Assembly (NCBI GenBank): GCA_024123955.1
Contig: CP099652.1
Span: 1,922,001 to 1,986,000 of the forward strand
DNA from: Oxalobacteraceae bacterium OTU3CINTB1
GTDB taxonomy: Bacteria > Pseudomonadota > Gammaproteobacteria > Burkholderiales > Burkholderiaceae_D
Direction of reading: 5' to 3'
Length of the DNA stretch: 64,000 bases
This document shows, piece after piece, positions 52,545 to 60,731 of the stretch. Position 1 is the first letter of the stretch. Every line of letters starts with the position of its first letter. The translations under genes were made by a program, and so were the position numbers. The notes below the pieces were generated by a model. It worked only from the letters and a program-made list of their open reading frames with translations. It searched no databases and was not told the DNA's origin.

Positions 52545-53858
52545 TTACAGCAGCAGGAAGGCGGCCGCCGCGACGATGGTCGGGCCCAGCGCGCCGAGCA
52601 GCAGGCCGACGGCGCCGATCGATTCGTCGTTGAAGCCGCGCCGCAGCAGCGAGGCGCCGGCCGGATTGGGTGCGTTGGCGATCACCGTCAGGCCGCCGCC
52701 GGCCACCGCGCCGGCCATCAGCATGTATTGCGATTGTTCGGAGATGCCCACGATCAGCGAGCCGAGGTAGGTCAGCGCGGCGTTGTCGGTGATCGCCGTC
52801 AAGCCCAGCGCGCCGAAGAACAAGGCCACCGGCGACAGGCTTTCGACGATGGGCTGCAACCACCATTGCTGCATGCCGCCGAGCACCACCAGGCCGGCCA
52901 GGAAAAAGCCCACCAGCAAGCCTTCCTTGATGATCAAAGGATTCTGGTAGCGCTGGTAGGCCGACGTGAAGCCGAGGAACAGCATGAACAGGCCGAGGAA
53001 CAGCACCGGATGGTGGCTGAGCAGCACCACGCCGGCCAGGAAGGCGAGGTGGATCAGGGTGACCGGCCATGGCACCGGCAACGGTGTATCGACGGCGACG
53101 GCGTCGCCGTCCGGGCCCGGCCCGGCGGCGCCGGCCAGCGCGCGCAGGTGCGGGCGCAGCAGCAAGCTGACGACGCTGGCGTTGAAGGCGACGGCGACGG
53201 CCGCCTTCCAGCCGAAGTGGCTCGCCATGTGGGCGCTGTCCCATTGCCAGGTGGAGGCGACCATCAGCACCGGCGGCGCGGCGTAGGCGGTGAGCGTGCC
53301 GCCGATCGAGACGTTGACGAACAGCACGCCGAGGGCGGCGTACTTGAGCCATTCGGGCATGCCCTGGCGGAAAATGAGCGGCGCCAGCATCAGCGCCGCC
53401 AAGGTCATCGCGGCCGGCTCGGTGATCAGCGAGCCCGTCAGCGGCACCAGCGCCAGGCCGAACCAGGCCAGCGCCAGGTCGGTCGACATCGGCAGCAGCC
53501 GGGCCAGGGTGCGCAGCACGCGCCGGACGATGTCGAGCACCGGGCGCGAGGCGGCCACCACCATCACGGTGAAGACGAACAGCGGCTCGGTGTAGTGGCG
53601 CGTTTCGGCGTAGTCGACGGCGGCTTGGGGGCCGTCGAGGAAGGCCATGGCAGTGATCAAAATAAAGGCCCAGAAGCCGAACACGACCTCCACTTCGCCC
53701 AGCAGGTGGAACAGGCCGGCGTGGCGCGGGTGGCGGCGCGAGAGCACCTCGAAGGATTTGGCGGTGAAGGTGTGGAGCAGGGCGAGGCCGAAAATGACCG
53801 CGCCGACCAGTTGTATTGTGTGCAAAATAATGTCCTGGTGATGTTTCCGTGGCGTCAT
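52545..53858 (-). CDS. Putative Na+/H+ antiporter (multi-pass membrane protein)
   Basis: The 437-aa protein has about ten hydrophobic segments and resembles the putative Na+/H+ antiporter family (Na_H_antiport_3-like) within the ion-transporter superfamily. Conserved-looking stretches are MSTDLALAWFGLALVPLTGSLITEPAAMTLAALMLAPL, a first half-site with charged TEPAA, and GLTAITDNAALTYLGSLI in the second half. TDNAA and TEPAA look like paired substrate-site motifs of an inverted repeat. Function rests on recall of the family; ion specificity is unproven. It is divergent from imuA, with an SOS box between. Confidence 0.75.
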   Translation of the reverse strand: MTPRKHHQDIILHTIQLVGAVIFGLALLHTFTAKSFEVLSRRHPRHAGLFHLLGEVEVVFGFWAFILITAMAFLDGPQAAVDYAETRHYTEPLFVFTVMVVAASRPVLDIVRRVLRTLARLLPMSTDLALAWFGLALVPLTGSLITEPAAMTLAALMLAPLIFRQGMPEWLKYAALGVLFVNVSIGGTLTAYAAPPVLMVASTWQWDSAHMASHFGWKAAVAVAFNASVVSLLLRPHLRALAGAAGPGPDGDAVAVDTPLPVPWPVTLIHLAFLAGVVLLSHHPVLFLGLFMLFLGFTSAYQRYQNPLIIKEGLLVGFFLAGLVVLGGMQQWWLQPIVESLSPVALFFGALGLTAITDNAALTYLGSLIVGISEQSQYMLMAGAVAGGGLTVIANAPNPAGASLLRRGFNDESIGAVGLLLGALGPTIVAAAAFLLL

Positions 53859-53915
53859 GTTACAGCATGCCGCGCGCCATACAAATTCGGCCTTGCCAAA
53901 ACGGGGTTGAAATAG

Positions 53916-53935
53916 TACTGTGTATTTATACAGTA
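53916..53935 (+). promoter_or_regulatory. LexA (SOS) box upstream of imuA-imuB
   Basis: TACTGTGTATTTATACAGTA contains a perfect CTGT-N8-ACAG with extended TA/TA flanks. It lies just upstream of a TACAAT hexamer (53943-53948), where LexA would block the promoter 30-47 bp before the imuA ATG. Confidence 0.92.
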
Positions 53936-53962
53936 TTTGCGCTACAATGCGCTGGTGACATC

Positions 53963-54682
53963 ATGAATCCTTCCACCCTTATTGCCGCGCCGGAAACCGT
54001 CCATCCGTCGCTGTGGCGGGCGTCGCAACTGGCGCACAGCGCCACGCGCTGCGTCGACACCGGCTTTGCCGCCTTGTCGGCGCAGTTGCCCGGCGGCGGC
54101 TGGCCGCTGGGCACCCTGATCGACTTGCTGCTGCAGCAGGACGGCATCGGCGAGTTGCGCCTGCTGCGCCCGGCGCTGGCGGCGCTGGGCAAGCGGCCCA
54201 TCGTGCTGCTGCAGCCGCCGCACCCGCCGCAGGCGCTGGCCCTGGCCGCGCTGGGGCTCGAGCCGTCGCAATTGATCTGGATACGCGGCGGCGGCGCCCA
54301 GGGCAAAGGCGGCGGCGACGCCTTGTGGGCGGCCGAGCAGGTGCTGCGCAGCGGCTGTTGCGGCGCGCTGCTGCTGTGGCAAACCCACGCGCGCGGCGAA
54401 ACCTTGCGCCGGCTGCACCTGGCCGCGCAAAGCGCGGACACGCTGTTTTGCATGCTGCGCCCGCTGGCGGCCGCGCAGGACGCCTCGCCGGCGCCGCTGC
54501 GCCTGTCGCTGACGGCGGCCGCCGGCGGTGTCGACATCGGTTTCGTCAAGCGGCGCGGGCCGCAGCGCGACACCCCCTTGTTCTTACCTTTGACCCCTTC
54601 TTTGCTACAACGCCATGCGCCTCTGGATCGCCCTGCACCTGCCCCGGCTGCCGCTCGAAGTGTTTTGCCCGCGCTGGTCTGA
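53963..54682 (+). CDS. imuA: Translesion synthesis-associated protein ImuA
   Basis: The 239-aa protein is a RecA/SulA-related accessory factor for ImuB/DnaE2 mutagenesis. It begins MNPSTLIAAPETVHPSLWRA; LPGGGWPLGTLIDLLLQQDGIGELRLLRPAL and LIWIRGGGAQGKGGGDALWAAEQVLRSG are recognisable ImuA segments. The Walker A is degenerate. The ATG at 53963 lies 14 bp after the TACAAT box and downstream of the SOS box. Its 3' end overlaps imuB by 68 bases, so the two must be co-translated. Confidence 0.88.
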   Translation: MNPSTLIAAPETVHPSLWRASQLAHSATRCVDTGFAALSAQLPGGGWPLGTLIDLLLQQDGIGELRLLRPALAALGKRPIVLLQPPHPPQALALAALGLEPSQLIWIRGGGAQGKGGGDALWAAEQVLRSGCCGALLLWQTHARGETLRRLHLAAQSADTLFCMLRPLAAAQDASPAPLRLSLTAAAGGVDIGFVKRRGPQRDTPLFLPLTPSLLQRHAPLDRPAPAPAAARSVLPALV

Positions 54683-56093
54683 CGACACCTGCACCGTCGT
54701 GCTCGAGCAGGAGCGGGTGGCGGCGATGTCGGCGTCGGCGCGCGCGGCCGGCGTCGCGCCGGGCATGCGGCGCGGCGGCGCGCTGATGCTGGCGCCGCAC
54801 GCGCGCTTCCAGCAGCGCGCCCCGCAGCAGGAGGCCGAGGCGCTGCAGGCGGTGGCGATGGCGCTGCTGCGCTTCACGCCGCAACTGGCCATGGCCGAGG
54901 AGGCGACCCTGTTGCTCGACGTGGGCGCCAGCCTGCGCCTGTTCGGCGGCGTGCGGTCATTGTGCCGGCAGATCGCCGCCAGCCTGCGCGCGCTCGGTTT
55001 CAGCGCCGTCATCGCTTGCGCGCCGACCGCGCGCGGCGCCTGGCTGCTGGCGCGCGCCGAGGCCGGGCGCGCGCTGACGGTGGCGTCGATGACGCGGCGC
55101 CTGGCGCGCCTGCCGGTGGGCCTGCTGCCGCCGGCGCGGCCCTACCTGGCCTGGCTGGAGGGCATCGGCTGCCTGACCGTGGGCCAGGCGCGCGCGCTGC
55201 CGCGTCCGGGCCTGCAGCGGCGCTGCGGGCGCGCCTTGCTCGACATGCTCGACGACGCCCACGGCGAGCGCCCCGAAATGCACCAGTGGCTGGCGGCGCC
55301 GGCCAGCTTCCGCGCCAAGCTCGAGTTGTTCGACCGGGTCGAGAACGCCGAGGCGCTGCTGTTCGGCGCGCACCGGCTGCTGCTGCAGCTGACCGGGTGG
55401 CTCAGCGCGCACCAGTTCGCCGTCGAGCGCATCGTCCTGTTGCTCGAGCACGAGCGCGGCCGGGTGGCGCGCCCGCCGACGGCGCTCGAGGTGGTGCTGG
55501 CCGAGCCGACCTGGCGCGACGAGCATCTGGTGCGCCTGCTCAAGGAGCGCCTGGCCAAGCAGGTGCTCGAGGCGCCGGTGATCGGCCTGTGCCTGGAGGC
55601 GCCGCGGGTGCGGCCGATGGCGCCGCCGAGCGAATCGCTGTTTCCCGAGCCGGGCGGCAGCAAGGAGGACTGGCAGCGCCTGCTCGAGTTGCTGACCGCG
55701 CGGCTGGGGCCGGAGAACGTGCTGCAGGCGGCGCCGCGCGCCGATTACCGGCCCGAGCACGCCAACGCCTGGGTCGGCGTGCACGACAAGATACGCCCGG
55801 CCGACGCCCGCGCGCAGTTGCCGCCGGACCTGCCGAGCCTGCCGCGTCCGGCGTGGCTGCTGGCCAAGCCGATCGCCCTGCTGATGCGCGAGCACCGGCC
55901 GTTTTACGGCTCGCCGTTGAAGATCGTGTCGACCGGCGAGCGCATCGAGGCGGGCTGGTGGGCCGAGATGCAGAACCGCGATTATTTCATGGCCGAGGGG
56001 CGCGACCACGCGCATTACTGGTTGTACCGGGAACGCAGCGGCAACGACGCCGAGGCGGTCACGCGCTGGTATTTGCACGGGCTATTCGGCTGA
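54615..56093 (+). CDS. imuB: Y-family DNA polymerase-like protein ImuB
   Basis: The 492-aa protein is a Y-family (UmuC/DinB-like) homologue that lacks the catalytic acidic residues. Where active enzymes have a DxD, it reads [20 protein letters not shown] at the N-terminus and [18 protein letters not shown] near residue 95. Linker and little-finger regions follow ([29 protein letters not shown]). ImuB recruits ImuA and the error-prone polymerase DnaE2 to the clamp. dnaE2 is not found downstream; an unrelated hydrolase follows. Expression should be SOS-induced through the LexA box. Confidence 0.9.
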   Translation: MRLWIALHLPRLPLEVFCPRWSDDTCTVVLEQERVAAMSASARAAGVAPGMRRGGALMLAPHARFQQRAPQQEAEALQAVAMALLRFTPQLAMAEEATLLLDVGASLRLFGGVRSLCRQIAASLRALGFSAVIACAPTARGAWLLARAEAGRALTVASMTRRLARLPVGLLPPARPYLAWLEGIGCLTVGQARALPRPGLQRRCGRALLDMLDDAHGERPEMHQWLAAPASFRAKLELFDRVENAEALLFGAHRLLLQLTGWLSAHQFAVERIVLLLEHERGRVARPPTALEVVLAEPTWRDEHLVRLLKERLAKQVLEAPVIGLCLEAPRVRPMAPPSESLFPEPGGSKEDWQRLLELLTARLGPENVLQAAPRADYRPEHANAWVGVHDKIRPADARAQLPPDLPSLPRPAWLLAKPIALLMREHRPFYGSPLKIVSTGERIEAGWWAEMQNRDYFMAEGRDHAHYWLYRERSGNDAEAVTRWYLHGLFG

Positions 56094-56146
56094 CATGGCG
56101 GCCGGGGTTTGATGTATTCTTGGCGGAACTCATCCAGGGAACCCCT

Positions 56147-56914
56147 ATGCGATCACATAAACAGGCATTCCCCGGCGCCGACGGCGCCAAACTGGCCGCG
56201 CGGCTCGACGCGCCCGATGGCGACGCGGCCGACATCAAGGCCTACGCCTTGTTCGCCCACTGCTTCACGTGTGGCAAGGACGTGTTCGCCGCCAGCCGCA
56301 TCGCGCAGGCGCTGACCGGCCACGGCATCGCCGTGCTGCGCTTTGACTTCACCGGCCTGGGCGCGAGCGAGGGCGAGTTCGCCAACACCAATTTCTCGTC
56401 CAACCTGGCCGACCTGGTGGCCGCCGCCGACTTCCTGCGCGACAATTTCGCCGCGCCGCGCCTGTTGATCGGCCACAGCCTGGGCGGCGCGGCCGTGCTG
56501 GCCGCCGCCGACCGCATGCCGGAAGTGAGCGCCGTCGTCACCGTGGCCGCGCCCAGCGACCCGTCGCATGTGACCGGCCTGTTCAGCGCGCACCTGGACG
56601 CGATCGCGCGCGACGGCGAGGCCCAGGTGCAACTGGCGGGGCGGCCGTTCCGCATCAAGCGCCAATTCGTCGAGGACGCCGGCGAGCATAATTTGAAGGT
56701 GAAGATCGCAGCCCTGAAGCGGGCCCTGATGGTGATGCACGCGCCCGGCGACGACACGGTGCCGATCAGCAACGCCGTCGATATTTTCACGGCCGCCAGG
56801 CATCCGAAAAGTTTTATCTCGCTCGACAGCGCCGACCACCTGCTGACCCGGCGCGAGGACGCCGTCTACGTGGCCGACCTGATCGCCGTCTGGAGCGGTC
56901 GCTATCTGGCTTGA
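56147..56914 (+). CDS. Alpha/beta hydrolase (OsmC-associated type)
   Basis: The 255-aa protein starts [20 protein letters not shown] and has the hydrolase motifs [30 protein letters not shown], nucleophile [15 protein letters not shown], and a His in [11 protein letters not shown]. The CFTCGKD region and overall pattern match hydrolases often fused to an OsmC peroxiredoxin domain, but that C-terminal domain is absent here. AGGGA lies 8 nt before the ATG at 56147. It follows imuB after 53 bp and could be read through from the SOS operon. Confidence 0.85.
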   Translation: MRSHKQAFPGADGAKLAARLDAPDGDAADIKAYALFAHCFTCGKDVFAASRIAQALTGHGIAVLRFDFTGLGASEGEFANTNFSSNLADLVAAADFLRDNFAAPRLLIGHSLGGAAVLAAADRMPEVSAVVTVAAPSDPSHVTGLFSAHLDAIARDGEAQVQLAGRPFRIKRQFVEDAGEHNLKVKIAALKRALMVMHAPGDDTVPISNAVDIFTAARHPKSFISLDSADHLLTRREDAVYVADLIAVWSGRYLA

Positions 56915-56919
56915 ACCAG

Positions 56920-57267
56920 TCAGTCGTCGCCGAATTCCTCGGCCAGGTCTTTCCAGCCCTTGCCGGCGGCGAAGGTGTTGAATTCGTCGGGCGATTCGAG
57001 CACCAGCAGTTTGCTCTCTTGCAGCACGGGATCGCCGGCCGTCAGCGCCGGTCCCTTGTAGCCGACCGTGCGCAGCTGCGCGACGACCGCGTCGATCAGC
57101 GATTTGTCCTTGTGCAAGCCGTTGATCGAGGCGGCGAAATCGACGTAGACGTCGATCGCGCCGTAGCCTTCGTCGAAGATGCGGATCGCCTTGGCGTCGT
57201 GGGCACGGCCGGAGCCGTCGGTGGCCTTGAAGGGGCCGCTCAGTTGGATGTCGGTGTCTTTGTTCAT
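56920..57267 (-). CDS. Hypothetical protein (115 aa)
   Basis: The product MNKDTDIQLSGPFKATDGSG... has KAIRIFDEGYGAIDVYVDFAASINGLHKDKSLIDAVVAQLRTVGYKGP and an acidic C-terminus (KDLAEEFGDD). I do not recognise a family. It is soluble, with no signal peptide. The ATG at 57267 was chosen; the frame is open 18 bases upstream. It is convergent with the hydrolase gene (5-bp gap) and downstream of the M61 peptidase gene. Confidence 0.65.
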   Translation of the reverse strand: MNKDTDIQLSGPFKATDGSGRAHDAKAIRIFDEGYGAIDVYVDFAASINGLHKDKSLIDAVVAQLRTVGYKGPALTAGDPVLQESKLLVLESPDEFNTFAAGKGWKDLAEEFGDD

Positions 57268-57345
57268 ACCGCCAGCATACACCAAAACGTAGCAAAACCG
57301 CCCCGCGCCGCCCGTGCGGGACAGGCGCGGGGGCGACGTGTTCCT

Positions 57346-59226
57346 TTACTTCAGCGGCTTGAGGATGGCCTCGAGCCGGTCCGGCACGCCCTTGATGCGC
57401 TCCAGGCGCGGGTACTTCAGGCCGCCGTGATAGTCGAGCGCGTAGGTCTGGTACAGATTGCCCTTTTTGACCAGCAGCTGGATCGGCTCCTTGCCGTCCT
57501 TGGCGGCCGTGACCGCCGCGCGCAGCACGTCCGGCTTGTAGGCGCGGCCATTGACGGCCAGCAAAGTAGAGCCGCCGGACATGCCGGCCTTGAAACCGAC
57601 GCCTTCCCACATGAATGCCTCGAGCTTGCCTTCGGCGCCCACCGAGAAGCCCAGCGAATACTGGAAGTTGGCCGACTTGCTCAGATCCTCCTGGGCCTTG
57701 AGGAACGCGGTTTGCTGCTCGGCGTAGACCAGTTTCCAGCCGGCGCGCGCCAGGCCGTCGAGCGGCGCGCCGGGGCCGTGGCTTTCCACGCGGCTGCGCA
57801 GAAAATCGGCCCAGTCGTACGGCTGCACCGCGTTCAGCGCCGCCACCAGTTGGTCGAACGTGTAGTGCCTGGCGACCCGGGCGCCGTCGTCGACGCCGAA
57901 GAAGGCGCGCGCGAAATCGTCGAGCGAGCGCTTGCCGTTGGACAGCTCGCGGATGCGGGTATCGGCGTCGAGCCAGATCAGCTGGCCTTCCTGGTAGTAA
58001 TCCTCGCCGCGCTGCCAGTTGTTCCACACCTGCGGGCGGCGGGCGTTGACGATCGGATCGTAGGTGGTGTCCTGCACCGCGCGCCATTCGCGGCCCTTGA
58101 CGTTGTCCAGCCGAGCGGCCGAGGCGGCCAGCAGGTCGCGCGTGTTCTCCGGCTTGATCAGCCCCGAGCGCGCGGCCAGTACGGCGCCCCAGTACTGGGT
58201 TTGGCCCTCGTACACCCACAGCAAGGAGTTGTCCAGCGGCGTGTTGAAGTTGGGCACGTCCTGGCCGGCCGGGCGGCGGAACTTGCCGTTCCACGAGTGC
58301 ACGAATTCGTGCGACAGCAACTCGCGCCGCGCCTCGTACTTGGCCCATTCGGTGAAGTAGCCCAGCTTGACGCCGTTCTCGCTCGACTCGTGGTGCTCGC
58401 GGCCGATGCCGCCGAATTCGTCGCTGATGGCGAACAGGAAATCGTAGTGGCGGTAGTGCCTGGAATCGAACAGTTTATAGGCTTGCTGGATCAGCGCGCG
58501 GTGCGGCGCGATCTGCTCAGGCGTCGCCGCCAGCTGCTCGGCGCTGTCGGCCACCATGTTCAGGTGCACCGGCACCTTGGCGCCCGGATCGAGGTCGACG
58601 CGGCGGAAATAACGGCCGGCGAACAGCGGCGAATCGAGCAGCGTTTCCAGGTCGAGCGGCTTGAAGGCGATCTCGTCGCCGTTGCGCGCGGCCGTCTCCA
58701 GCGCGCTGCCGAACTGCCAGCCGGGCGGCACGGTCAAGTTCGGCTGCACGGTGATGTTGCGGCTGCGGTAGCCGGCCGGATACAGCGCCAGCGACTGCCA
58801 CTGCACGCCCAGGATGTCGGCGGTGAAGGTGGTGCGGCCCTGGCTGGCCTCGATCGGCGACAGGTACTGGAACTCGACCTCGATGGCGCTGGCGTCGGCC
58901 GGCACGTCGATGGCGAAGGCCCAGACGTTGAGCGGGTCGCGCTTCCAGTCGAGCGGCTTGCCGTTGGCGCTCGCTTTGAGGCCGGCGAACTGGTTGAGCG
59001 CGCCGCTGGGGCCGTGGTTGGCCACCACCCATTGCGGATACAGCAAGGTCAGCTTGCCGGGCTTGGCCGGGATGGTCTGGCGCACGCGGAAGATTTGCTG
59101 GGCGAAGTTGCTGGCGTCGACCTTGAGCACGATGGTGCCCGGATAGGGCTGCTCGGAGATCGTTTCTGCCTGGGCGCTGAAGGCGGTGGCCAACAGGACG
59201 GCGAGTGCGGCACGGATAGGGAACAT
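57346..59226 (-). CDS. M61 family metallopeptidase
   Basis: The 626-aa protein has a signal peptide (MFPIRAALAVLLATAFSAQA), an N-terminal beta domain, the zinc motif LLSHEFVHSWNGKFRRPAG (HExxH with downstream glutamate region) near residue 305, and a C-terminal PDZ-like domain (GFSVGAEGKLEAFMWEGVGFKAGMSGGSTLLAVNGR). This is the glycyl aminopeptidase (M61) architecture. It acts in the periplasm or outside the cell. The length is typical. It is divergent from the RHH-type gene across a 258-bp region with a long repeat array. Confidence 0.9.
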   Translation of the reverse strand: MFPIRAALAVLLATAFSAQAETISEQPYPGTIVLKVDASNFAQQIFRVRQTIPAKPGKLTLLYPQWVVANHGPSGALNQFAGLKASANGKPLDWKRDPLNVWAFAIDVPADASAIEVEFQYLSPIEASQGRTTFTADILGVQWQSLALYPAGYRSRNITVQPNLTVPPGWQFGSALETAARNGDEIAFKPLDLETLLDSPLFAGRYFRRVDLDPGAKVPVHLNMVADSAEQLAATPEQIAPHRALIQQAYKLFDSRHYRHYDFLFAISDEFGGIGREHHESSENGVKLGYFTEWAKYEARRELLSHEFVHSWNGKFRRPAGQDVPNFNTPLDNSLLWVYEGQTQYWGAVLAARSGLIKPENTRDLLAASAARLDNVKGREWRAVQDTTYDPIVNARRPQVWNNWQRGEDYYQEGQLIWLDADTRIRELSNGKRSLDDFARAFFGVDDGARVARHYTFDQLVAALNAVQPYDWADFLRSRVESHGPGAPLDGLARAGWKLVYAEQQTAFLKAQEDLSKSANFQYSLGFSVGAEGKLEAFMWEGVGFKAGMSGGSTLLAVNGRAYKPDVLRAAVTAAKDGKEPIQLLVKKGNLYQTYALDYHGGLKYPRLERIKGVPDRLEAILKPLK

Positions 59227-59360
59227 GGGGCGGCGTGATAGAGAGTTGAAAGGGAGGTTGAAAGGTTGGGCAAGAGAAAGAGTTTAGCACGCGCGCAAGC
59301 GGGTAAATGCTGCGGGAATACACAGGGGGGTATGCACCACCGGCCCCCTGCAGGAAGTGT

Positions 59361-59484
59361 TCGATTTATTTTTCTATTTCCTTCTATTTTTTTCTATTTT
59401 CCCGGCGGGAGAACCGACCGCGCCAAATTAGGTCTAACTAGAAGAAAGTAGAGGAAAGCAGAAGAAAATAGAAGGGGAAATCGA
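59361..59484. promoter_or_regulatory. 10-bp-phased inverted repeat array (putative RHH operator)
   Basis: The left block (59361-59400) carries TTCTAT at 59372, 59382 and 59392, exactly 10 bp apart. The right block (59441-59480) is four 10-mers, GAAGAAAGTA, GAGGAAAGCA, GAAGAAAATA and GAAGGGGAAA. The blocks are imperfect inverted copies in register (TCGATTT at the left end, AAATCGA at the right end), roughly three quarters matching, with a 40-bp centre. The right end touches the ATG at 59485. Confidence 0.75.
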
Positions 59485-60057
59485 ATGAAATCCACATTGA
59501 CCGTGCAGCTGGACACCGCCACCCTGCTCAAGCTGATCAACCGGCTCAGCGAGCTTGGCGGCACGCAGGATTTATCGGAGGGCGTGTCGTCGGCGATCGA
59601 ATTTTGGCTGGCCGAACAAGCCAAACTCGCTACCGGCTGCGACCCGGCGAGCGTGCGCGGCTACCAATGGAAATCGCTGTTTTTGCCCGAGGGAACCGTA
59701 CTGCGCTCATGGAGCTACGGTGATCACAACTATGCCCGGGTCGAGGGCGACCAAATTATCCATGAAGGAAAGTCGGTGTCGCCCAACCAGTTCGCGCAAT
59801 TGTTCGCGCGCACCACACGCAAGACGAACCTTCTGAGCCGCCACGCGATCCGACACCTGGCGCCGGGTGGACTTTGCCCGAGCGCCGCAAATTCCGTTTC
59901 CGGCTGGAAGACGTCGCGTTCGACTGAAAAATTTTTAAAAAAAAGTGGGCCGCTGGGGATGTTGAAGGCGTTTTTCAAGGCCTTGAAAGCCCCGAAAAGC
60001 GACCTATATCGAACTCAGTGGTTGCCCAGATGGGGGCCACGCTTCCATATCGCTTAA
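59485..60057 (+). CDS. RHH-type DNA-binding protein with RAMA-like domain; 3' end probably frameshifted
   Basis: The 190-aa reading starts MKSTLTVQLDTATLLKLINR; this and LSEGVSSAIEFWLAEQ fit a ribbon-helix-helix DNA-binding domain (strand, helix, helix; about residues 3-50). Residues about 58-110 (WKSLFLPEGTVLRSWSYGDHNYARVEGDQIIHEGKSVSPNQFAQLFARTTR) resemble a RAMA-like domain. After about residue 115 the sequence stops looking family-like. The +1 frame from about 59837 to the stop at 59938 contains DTWRRVDFARAP, closer to the expected NAWxxLFVRRP end. A frameshift or degenerate tail is therefore likely. The apparent tail also covers a heat-shock-type promoter for the next gene. GAAGGGGAAA provides the ribosome site. 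Confidence 0.55.
   Translation: MKSTLTVQLDTATLLKLINRLSELGGTQDLSEGVSSAIEFWLAEQAKLATGCDPASVRGYQWKSLFLPEGTVLRSWSYGDHNYARVEGDQIIHEGKSVSPNQFAQLFARTTRKTNLLSRHAIRHLAPGGLCPSAANSVSGWKTSRSTEKFLKKSGPLGMLKAFFKALKAPKSDLYRTQWLPRWGPRFHIA
59982..60009 (+). promoter_or_regulatory. Sigma-32 (heat-shock) promoter for hsp20
   Basis: CTTGAAA (59982-59988), a 14-bp spacer, then CCTATAT (60003-60009), against the sigma-32 consensus CTTGAAA-N11-16-CCCCATnT. The start site would fall near 60015-60018, about 60 nt before the hsp20 ATG. Confidence 0.7.
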
Positions 60058-60071
60058 CTTGAAAAGGATAT
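60047..60071 (+). promoter_or_regulatory. ROSE-like RNA thermometer hairpin before hsp20
   Basis: AUAUCGCUU (60047-60055) can pair with AAGGAUAU (60064-60071), closing an 8-nt loop. UCGCU (60050-60054) fits the ROSE UYGCU motif and masks the AGGA Shine-Dalgarno (60065-60068), including the expected G-G pair. AGGA is 8 nt from the ATG at 60077. Confidence 0.65.
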
Positions 60072-60076
60072 TTATC

Positions 60077-60535
60077 ATGCGTACTTTTGACCTCACTCCT
60101 CTGTATCGTTCCGCTATCGGTTTTGATCGTCTGGCACAACTGCTGAACGATGCCCAGCGGGGAGATTCCGCACCAAGCTACCCGCCTTACAACATCGAGC
60201 TGGTCTCCGAAGACAAGTATCGGATCGTGATGGCGCTCGCCGGTTTCGACCGGTCGGAAATCGACATCACCTTCGAACGCGATTCGCTGCAGGTTGTTGG
60301 CCGCAAACAGAAGGACGCCACCGAGCGCACCTATCTGCACCGCGGCATCGCGGCGCGTGACTTCGAGCAGCGCTTCCAGCTGGCCAACCATGTCAAAGTG
60401 ACCGGCGCGTCCTTCGACAACGGCATGCTCACCATCGAACTGGTGCGTGAGATTCCGGAAGCCCTCAAGCCACGCAAGATCGTCATCGATGGCAGCGACA
60501 ACGTCGCGGCCCTGGAGCAGCGCCAGGCGGCGTAA
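60077..60535 (+). CDS. Hsp20 (IbpA-type small heat-shock protein)
   Basis: The 152-aa product starts MRTFDLTPLYRSAIGFDRL, as IbpA proteins do, and has the alpha-crystallin domain at about residues 37-130 (YNIELVSEDKYRIVMALAGF, IDITFERDSLQVVGRK, FQLANHVKVTGASFDNGMLTIELVREIP). It is an ATP-independent holdase for unfolding proteins. The upstream region contains a sigma-32-like promoter and a ROSE-like hairpin over the ribosome site, indicating double heat control. A TTG 18 bases upstream in frame lies within the hairpin and is not used. A GC hairpin follows at 60580. Confidence 0.95.
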   Translation: MRTFDLTPLYRSAIGFDRLAQLLNDAQRGDSAPSYPPYNIELVSEDKYRIVMALAGFDRSEIDITFERDSLQVVGRKQKDATERTYLHRGIAARDFEQRFQLANHVKVTGASFDNGMLTIELVREIPEALKPRKIVIDGSDNVAALEQRQAA

Positions 60536-60579
60536 TCCGATTGTAGGGTGTGCGCCTTCGGTGGCACACGAGTAGGACC

Positions 60580-60604
60580 AACTGGCCGGTTTATCCGGCC
60601 AGTT
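60580..60604 (+). terminator. Hairpin downstream of hsp20
   Basis: AACTGGCCGG and CCGGCCAGTT form a perfect 10-bp stem with a TTTAT loop, 45 bp after the hsp20 stop. There is no T-run, so it may stabilise the 3' end or terminate with Rho rather than alone. Confidence 0.6.
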
Positions 60605-60653
60605 GCACGTCCACCATCTTAATAAATTTGCATTGTTTGTAAGTATTTGTATC

Positions 60654-60679
60654 GGTAACTCATGTTAAGTGGCGTCTAA
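60654..60679 (+). promoter_or_regulatory. Possible sigma-E-like promoter for the Do-type protease
   Basis: GGTAACT (60654-60660), 14 bp, TCTAA (60675-60679), compared with GGAACTT-N15-16-TCTRA. The match is partial; degP-type genes are classical sigma-E targets. The start would be about 45 nt before the ATG at 60732. Confidence 0.35.
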
Positions 60680-60731
60680 GTTTTTTGCCTCATATTGAAT
60701 ACATCTAACCTCATTCAATTCAGGAGTGCAT

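Noticed and set aside
59372..59480. CRISPR-like array
   Set aside because: Units are 10 bp, contiguous and arranged as inverted blocks, with no spacers of 30-40 bp and no cas genes.
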